In this document: piece after piece, positions 60,033 to 64,000 of the stretch
Layout of the letters: the number at the start of each line of letters is the position of its first letter
Position numbering within the stretch: the first letter of the stretch is position 1
NCBI GenBank assembly: GCA_949082785.1
Contig: CARVLU010000001.1
Location: forward strand, 276,772-340,771
Length of the DNA: 64,000 nucleotides
Direction: 5' to 3'
From: an uncultured Alphaproteobacteria bacterium
GTDB taxonomy: Bacteria; Pseudomonadota; Alphaproteobacteria; Rs-D84
Program-made: the position numbers and the translations under genes
Notes under the pieces: model-generated
Told to the model about the DNA's origin: nothing
What the model saw: only the letters and a program-made list of their open reading frames with translations
Databases searched by the model: none

Positions 60033-60533
60033 TTTAACAACACAATGGGGATGAAGATGGCCGGAAAAACAATTCACATTACAGATTTTGACAAACGTTT
60101 GGGGCGATTAATTACAATGCACCGTGTGCACCACGGTTTATTGCAACGCGATTTGGCGCGCGCACTGGGGTGTTCGTTCCAACAAATCCAGAAATACGAA
60201 AACGCGTCGAACCGCATGTCGGCATCACGGTTGAATGATTTATGTCGGTATCTGAAAATACCAATCGGCACATTTTTACAGGAAGCCGACGCTGATTATG
60301 TCCACAATCCGAAAATGGCACGCATTATTCGAAATCTGTACGGGATGTCCCCAGCCCAGGTTGACCTGGTTTTACAAATGACGAACACATTGCGTAATCA
60401 GTACAGCAAAACACCGGATGCAGCATAACCACCATTGTCATTGCGCGCCATCGGCGCGGCAATCCAGGAAAGCGACAATGTTCATTATTTACTGGATTGC
60501 TTCACTGCGTTCGCAATGACAAGGGGGATAAAG
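59999..60533 (+). repeat. 535-bp duplicated segment, copy 2 (other copy 34825-35359)
   Basis: Identity begins at the 3' strand of the outer helix and ends in a palindromic repeat, which suggests the repeats or RNA elements served as recombination points. Confidence 0.9.
60057..60428 (+). CDS. Xre-family helix-turn-helix regulator (copy 4, identical to copy 3)
   Basis: 123 residues, same protein as 34883-35254. The start MAGK was preferred to an upstream Met at 59943, which would translate the RNA element. It lies 25 nt after the T-run of element L. Two identical regulators under two different leader RNAs imply that the leaders, not the proteins, may provide distinct control (inference). Confidence 0.9.
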   Translation: MAGKTIHITDFDKRLGRLITMHRVHHGLLQRDLARALGCSFQQIQKYENASNRMSASRLNDLCRYLKIPIGTFLQEADADYVHNPKMARIIRNLYGMSPAQVDLVLQMTNTLRNQYSKTPDAA

Positions 60534-60660
60534 AACCTGGAAATTCAACACCCTTGTCATTGCGAGCAAGGCGGAACGCCGCCGCGCGGCAATCCAGGGA
60601 AAGTGGCAATGTTCATTATTTACTGGATTGCTTCGTTTCACTCGCAATGACAAGGGGGAT
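60434..60660. repeat. Dispersed palindromic repeats
   Basis: Three to four units in alternating orientation (TGTCATTGCG...GGCAATCCAGG; CTGGATTGCTTC...CGCAATGACA). The first pair belongs to the 535-bp duplicate. Confidence 0.82.
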
Positions 60661-60662
60661 AA

Positions 60663-60692
60663 AACAAACAAATCCCCGCGGGTGCGGGGATT
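60663..60692 (-). terminator. Intrinsic terminator of the 655-residue gene
   Basis: AATCCCCGC/GCGGGGATT stem followed by TGTTTGTTTT on the minus strand. Confidence 0.75.
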
Positions 60693-60712
60693 GGACAACC
60701 AAACATTGATGC

Positions 60713-62680
60713 TTATTCACATGCGCCGTGCGATTTGGCAACGGTGTAGTTTTCAACACACACACTGCCCGATACCGCGCATGGGGAACGTACCAGCGTT
60801 ACCGTTGACGCATCGGCCGGTTTGTAATTAAACTGGGCCGCAGCGCACTGATTCAAATCCGTGTACATTGCGCATGTGTTTTTCCACGATGTGCAATCGG
60901 AAACCTGGGCGGTGGGGGCAATTGTATCCGGCAGTCGCAGGTTCCATTTGACATAGAAATCCTTTAACGAACCGATGGAATACGATTTACCAAATCCCAC
61001 CTGGTCCAGACCGTCGCCCACACGGCAATTAATATTGTTGCGTTCGATAAATGCCGTGATTGCGGTCGCAACACCACCGGTCGCGGCGCCAACACCGGCC
61101 CCGACCAGGGTTGTTTTCAGACGGTTGCCGTCTTCGCCCTGTAAAATTTCGACATTATCCAACACGCGTCCCAAACGGGCCAGTTCGCTTTCCATTTGGC
61201 TCGCGTTGCGGCATCCCGATTGCGCATTGCAATAAATTCCGGTGCCGGTTTCTTTGGCCAGGTTCAGCGGTTTAAACATACATTCCGCATCATCGGCCCC
61301 ACCCGTGGCATTAACCGCGTCGGTCACAGATTTCTGAATCGCATTCACATCGCCATCGGTTTTGATTTCGATGTCGATTTCTTCGCTTTCATAACCAACA
61401 ACGCGGCGACTGGCGCATGCGGTCACGGCCGAACGCATTTGATAATACACATTGTACAATTCGACGATTTCGCGACATTGGGTCTCTGTAATACTACCAG
61501 TCGGCGAAATTGTGTTGCGCAGATATTCGTTCAAGATGGTGACACTGCCGGCGGCGCGCAACTGTTCACCCAGTTTTTTCACGTGCCCCTTGTTCCCGCA
61601 ATCAAATTCGCGGTCGCCGTGGCCTGCAATCGCGCCAACACCCGCACCAACAACGGTCCCACCACCGACACCGACAACGGCGGCGGTACTGGTGTCATTC
61701 ATCAATGAAAATCCAAACAAATCCTTGTTACAGGAAAAAGATTCACCGGTGGCTTTCCAAACTTCGGCCGGTTTGTCATCCCCCAGCGCCCCAAACAGCC
61801 AATTGTTGGTGATGTGCTTATCCTTGTTATACGCCGCAACCCGCAGATAGCATGTTGCCGTCGTCGCATCCCAACGCGCGTAATGACCACGCTGGCCATC
61901 GACACCGGGGTTGTTGTTATTTACCTGGACCCCCTGGGGGTTGGTTTTGATTAAAACGTTGCCATTTTGCTGGTTATACGCGCCAACGCGGTTGTTGTAT
62001 TCGGACGTTACCGCCCCCCCATTGGCCACCGCCGCGAACGACGGGCCGTACGTGTTTTTATCCAACAGCCAGCATGTATTTTCCGCCTGGTGCGGGGTCA
62101 GGCCCGTTTTACGCAAAACAAAGTTGTAATATTCGGGCTGTACCTTGCGCGAGTTGAAATCAATCCAAACATCGGCGGATGTGCGGTACACATTGCTGCA
62201 ATTCTTGCGCACCTGCGTTACGCATTTTTCCACCTGGACCGAACACAGTCCCATACCGTTGATGATGGCATTGCGCAAATCTTCGTTAAATAAATCGTTC
62301 AATCCGCCCGGCAAAGCCCCACCATTGACACAGCGCAGAACATCATTCATGCAATTTTCAACTGTGTAATCAGAATCTTTGACCCCGCCATCGGGACATT
62401 CGGGTTCCGCGGGCGGTGTGGGGTCATCCGGGTCCACCGGATTGGATGGCTGGGACGGTGTGGTCGGCGGCGTCGGAATCGTCGGCGACAAATTGCCAAT
62501 CACATTACCGGGTAAAACCGGCATGGACGGCATGCGGGCGGCACTGGGCGCGGGCGCACCGGCGCGAACATTATTATACGCCGCACGTCCCCCAGATTGC
62601 GCAGCATGGGCCCCCAATACCACGGCCATCGCCCCCAGGCTGGCCATCGGCACACCCAAAAATCTCAGCAATTTGTGCAT
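60713..62680 (-). CDS. Secreted Cys-containing protein with Gly-zipper segments
   Basis: 655 residues. Signal peptide about 1-27 (MHKLLRFLGVPMASLGAMAVVLGAHA). A Pro-rich linker (PTIPTPPTTPSQPSNPVDPDDPTPP) precedes Cys blocks (ENCMNDVLRCVNGG, CSVQVEKCVTQVRKNC). Two Gly/Ala hydrophobic segments (VVGVGGGTVVGAGVGAIAG about 335-355 and LVGAGVGAATGGVATAI about 530-548) resemble Gly-zippers. Layout parallels 10598-12493. Possibly an envelope or surface assembly protein. Single gene. Confidence 0.68.
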   Translation of the reverse strand: MHKLLRFLGVPMASLGAMAVVLGAHAAQSGGRAAYNNVRAGAPAPSAARMPSMPVLPGNVIGNLSPTIPTPPTTPSQPSNPVDPDDPTPPAEPECPDGGVKDSDYTVENCMNDVLRCVNGGALPGGLNDLFNEDLRNAIINGMGLCSVQVEKCVTQVRKNCSNVYRTSADVWIDFNSRKVQPEYYNFVLRKTGLTPHQAENTCWLLDKNTYGPSFAAVANGGAVTSEYNNRVGAYNQQNGNVLIKTNPQGVQVNNNNPGVDGQRGHYARWDATTATCYLRVAAYNKDKHITNNWLFGALGDDKPAEVWKATGESFSCNKDLFGFSLMNDTSTAAVVGVGGGTVVGAGVGAIAGHGDREFDCGNKGHVKKLGEQLRAAGSVTILNEYLRNTISPTGSITETQCREIVELYNVYYQMRSAVTACASRRVVGYESEEIDIEIKTDGDVNAIQKSVTDAVNATGGADDAECMFKPLNLAKETGTGIYCNAQSGCRNASQMESELARLGRVLDNVEILQGEDGNRLKTTLVGAGVGAATGGVATAITAFIERNNINCRVGDGLDQVGFGKSYSIGSLKDFYVKWNLRLPDTIAPTAQVSDCTSWKNTCAMYTDLNQCAAAQFNYKPADASTVTLVRSPCAVSGSVCVENYTVAKSHGACE

Positions 62681-62801
62681 AAAATTCTCCCTTTACTATC
62701 CCTGTTATTATATCACCGATGGGGATGCAAACAAAGCACTTTTTATACAATCCCAGGAATAAAATCTTGACAAATACCGCTGTTTCGTCCATAATTTTAG
62801 T

Positions 62802-63875
62802 ATGAAACAAATCACAGAATTTTATCGCGCCCACCGCATGGTGATTCTTTGGACGGTGGGGTATATCGCAATGATGTGGGCGATATTGTTTTTTCTGTTC
62901 GATTTTAATTTATTTTCGGGCGCACAGTGGAACCGCCTGATTCATGCGCAATTGCGCGGTTTTCCGGGATTTGTATTTGGGATATTAATGCTGTCGGCGT
63001 TGCCGCTGTACGCGGCGACAACAACACTGGTGGTACGCACAGGCAAACCGCCCATAACAGTTTCGTGGCCGGCGTGGTTGCCCAAATTCCCCAAAAAATC
63101 GGCAAAATCCGCCGCCGATAAAAAATCAGATGACGCCCCAACCGCGACAGCGGCACCGGCGGATAAACCATTGCCGGCCGAATTGCCCAACGAATTACGC
63201 GGCGCGTTTATGCGGGCCCGCACATATGCGGCGGCGTTACAGGCGACGCCCAAAACCGACGCAGCCCCGTCCACCACAACGGCGCCGACATCCAATGTCC
63301 CAACCCAACCCGCCCCCACAGAAACATCCGCCCCGTCGCCGGCCGCATCTGACAATCCCGTGCAAATTCCCATCGATGACGCCGTGCCCGCCCCAGCCCC
63401 GGAATCACATAATACCGACGACCAATTGCAACCGGATGGATTGCCATTGCCGGCGAACTTTGAATTTGGGGACGCGCCGGCGGACGACGTCATGGCGTTA
63501 CCGGTCTTTACAGAAATTAATTTTGACACGCCCGCCCCCAAACCGGACAGCGCGCCCACGACAACGCATCCGGTCGCGGCGCATCTGGAATCATTGGGGC
63601 GCGACGCCCGGGTCCAGGATGACATCGTCATCACCAACGCCATGGCCATTGCCACACACAGCGATTCGGATTTCTGGATTGCCGATGGCGACGAATGGTT
63701 CGCATCGGGCAAGCAAAAGCCCAGCCCCGTCACGGCGGTTTTACGTGTCGCGGCCGAATTGGGTGTCGAACCGGTCCTGTATCTGGGGACGCAAAACATT
63801 ATGGATTTGGACGCAATGGTAGCCAATTGGCGCGACGCCGGCGTTCGCGTTGTGACAGATTTGGCTGAAATATAA
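62802..63875 (+). CDS. Membrane protein with Pro/Ala-rich linker, function unknown
   Basis: 357 residues. Two N-terminal membrane helices (about 14-36 and 52-75), a long Pro/Ala/Thr-rich cytoplasmic or periplasmic linker (about 100-240), and a compact C-terminal domain of about 80 residues (IADGDEWFASGKQKPSPVTAVLRVAAELGVEPVLYLGTQNIMDLDAMVANWRDAGVRVVTDL) with an alternating beta-alpha pattern. The last part may bind a nucleotide or nucleic acid, but no motif proves it. No family recognised. Confidence 0.6.
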   Translation: MKQITEFYRAHRMVILWTVGYIAMMWAILFFLFDFNLFSGAQWNRLIHAQLRGFPGFVFGILMLSALPLYAATTTLVVRTGKPPITVSWPAWLPKFPKKSAKSAADKKSDDAPTATAAPADKPLPAELPNELRGAFMRARTYAAALQATPKTDAAPSTTTAPTSNVPTQPAPTETSAPSPAASDNPVQIPIDDAVPAPAPESHNTDDQLQPDGLPLPANFEFGDAPADDVMALPVFTEINFDTPAPKPDSAPTTTHPVAAHLESLGRDARVQDDIVITNAMAIATHSDSDFWIADGDEWFASGKQKPSPVTAVLRVAAELGVEPVLYLGTQNIMDLDAMVANWRDAGVRVVTDLAEI

Positions 63876-64000
63876 GACGCCCCACCCCGCCCGAAAATTA
63901 CGGCCGGGGCTGACGCCCCGGCGCCCCGATATTTCCCCCGAAACAGCCCCGCAATTAAAGACAGCGGAATTACTGGCTGAATCTGATTTACGTACCAGCT
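63876..64000. other. Non-coding end of window
   Basis: Holds a CCGGGGC/GCCCCGG hairpin (63904-63921) without a T-run. No coding sequence or RNA element recognised before the window ends. Confidence 0.5.

Noticed and set aside
59943..60056. N-terminal extension of Xre copy 4
   Set aside because: It would translate the RNA element; the other Xre copies and the RBS place the start at 60057.

Overview
The window reads as a chromosome segment of an alphaproteobacterium. Evidence for that is a CcrM-type adenine methylase, alphaproteobacterial Xre regulators carrying an FQQIQKYE helix, rpoA-rplQ, clpP-clpX, and many dispersed palindromes built on TGTCATTGCGAG/AAGCAATCCAG. One outer-membrane gene carries an N-terminal domain typical of Bacteroidota SusC-like proteins. 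Together with the many secreted Cys-rich proteins this suggests a host-associated, perhaps intestinal, lineage (inference; no rRNA is present to place it).

Housekeeping genes are scattered singly or in short operons: polA (3' end), recO, parC, rpmB with tRNA-Leu, a short clpB, an MsbA-like exporter, tRNA-Ala with rpsU, a PpiD-like foldase, tpiA, grpE, rplQ, rpoA, clpX-clpP, lptC-lptB, rnhB-pgk, nrdR-slt, ccrM, mscS and infA. Between them lie envelope and secreted genes: a subtilase autotransporter with ankyrin repeats, two OmpA-domain proteins, a family of large Cys-rich secreted proteins (9.7-14.7 kb, 50.6-59.2 kb, 60.7-62.7 kb) and a family of small Cys-rich proteins (15, 26, 30, 42 and 45 kb). 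A DsbA-like oxidase at 3.4 kb fits this disulfide-rich output.

The most striking content is non-coding. At least 14 full copies of a pseudoknotted RNA element, in two subfamilies, are scattered at 0.9-3.3, 18.1-18.3, 30.9-31.2, 34.0-34.9, 45.1-45.3 and 59.6-60.0 kb. Most copies have a sigma70-like promoter, a 5' hairpin, a second hairpin whose loop pairs with a 3' strand, a long-range helix crossing an outer helix, and an intrinsic terminator whose 5' arm shares bases with the outer helix. Helices are kept by compensatory changes between copies. Seven copies end about 18-28 nt before a start codon: five Xre/Xre-like genes and two small Cys-rich secreted-protein genes. The others are orphan copies, often in tandem in front of a gene-linked copy. 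This looks like an undescribed attenuator or small-RNA family.

A second regulatory set is a nearly invariant promoter plus structured leader repeated in front of four small Cys-rich genes whose products begin MPxxxVGL. A 126-bp tandem repeat carrying T-arm-like tRNA fragments lies downstream of tRNA-Leu.
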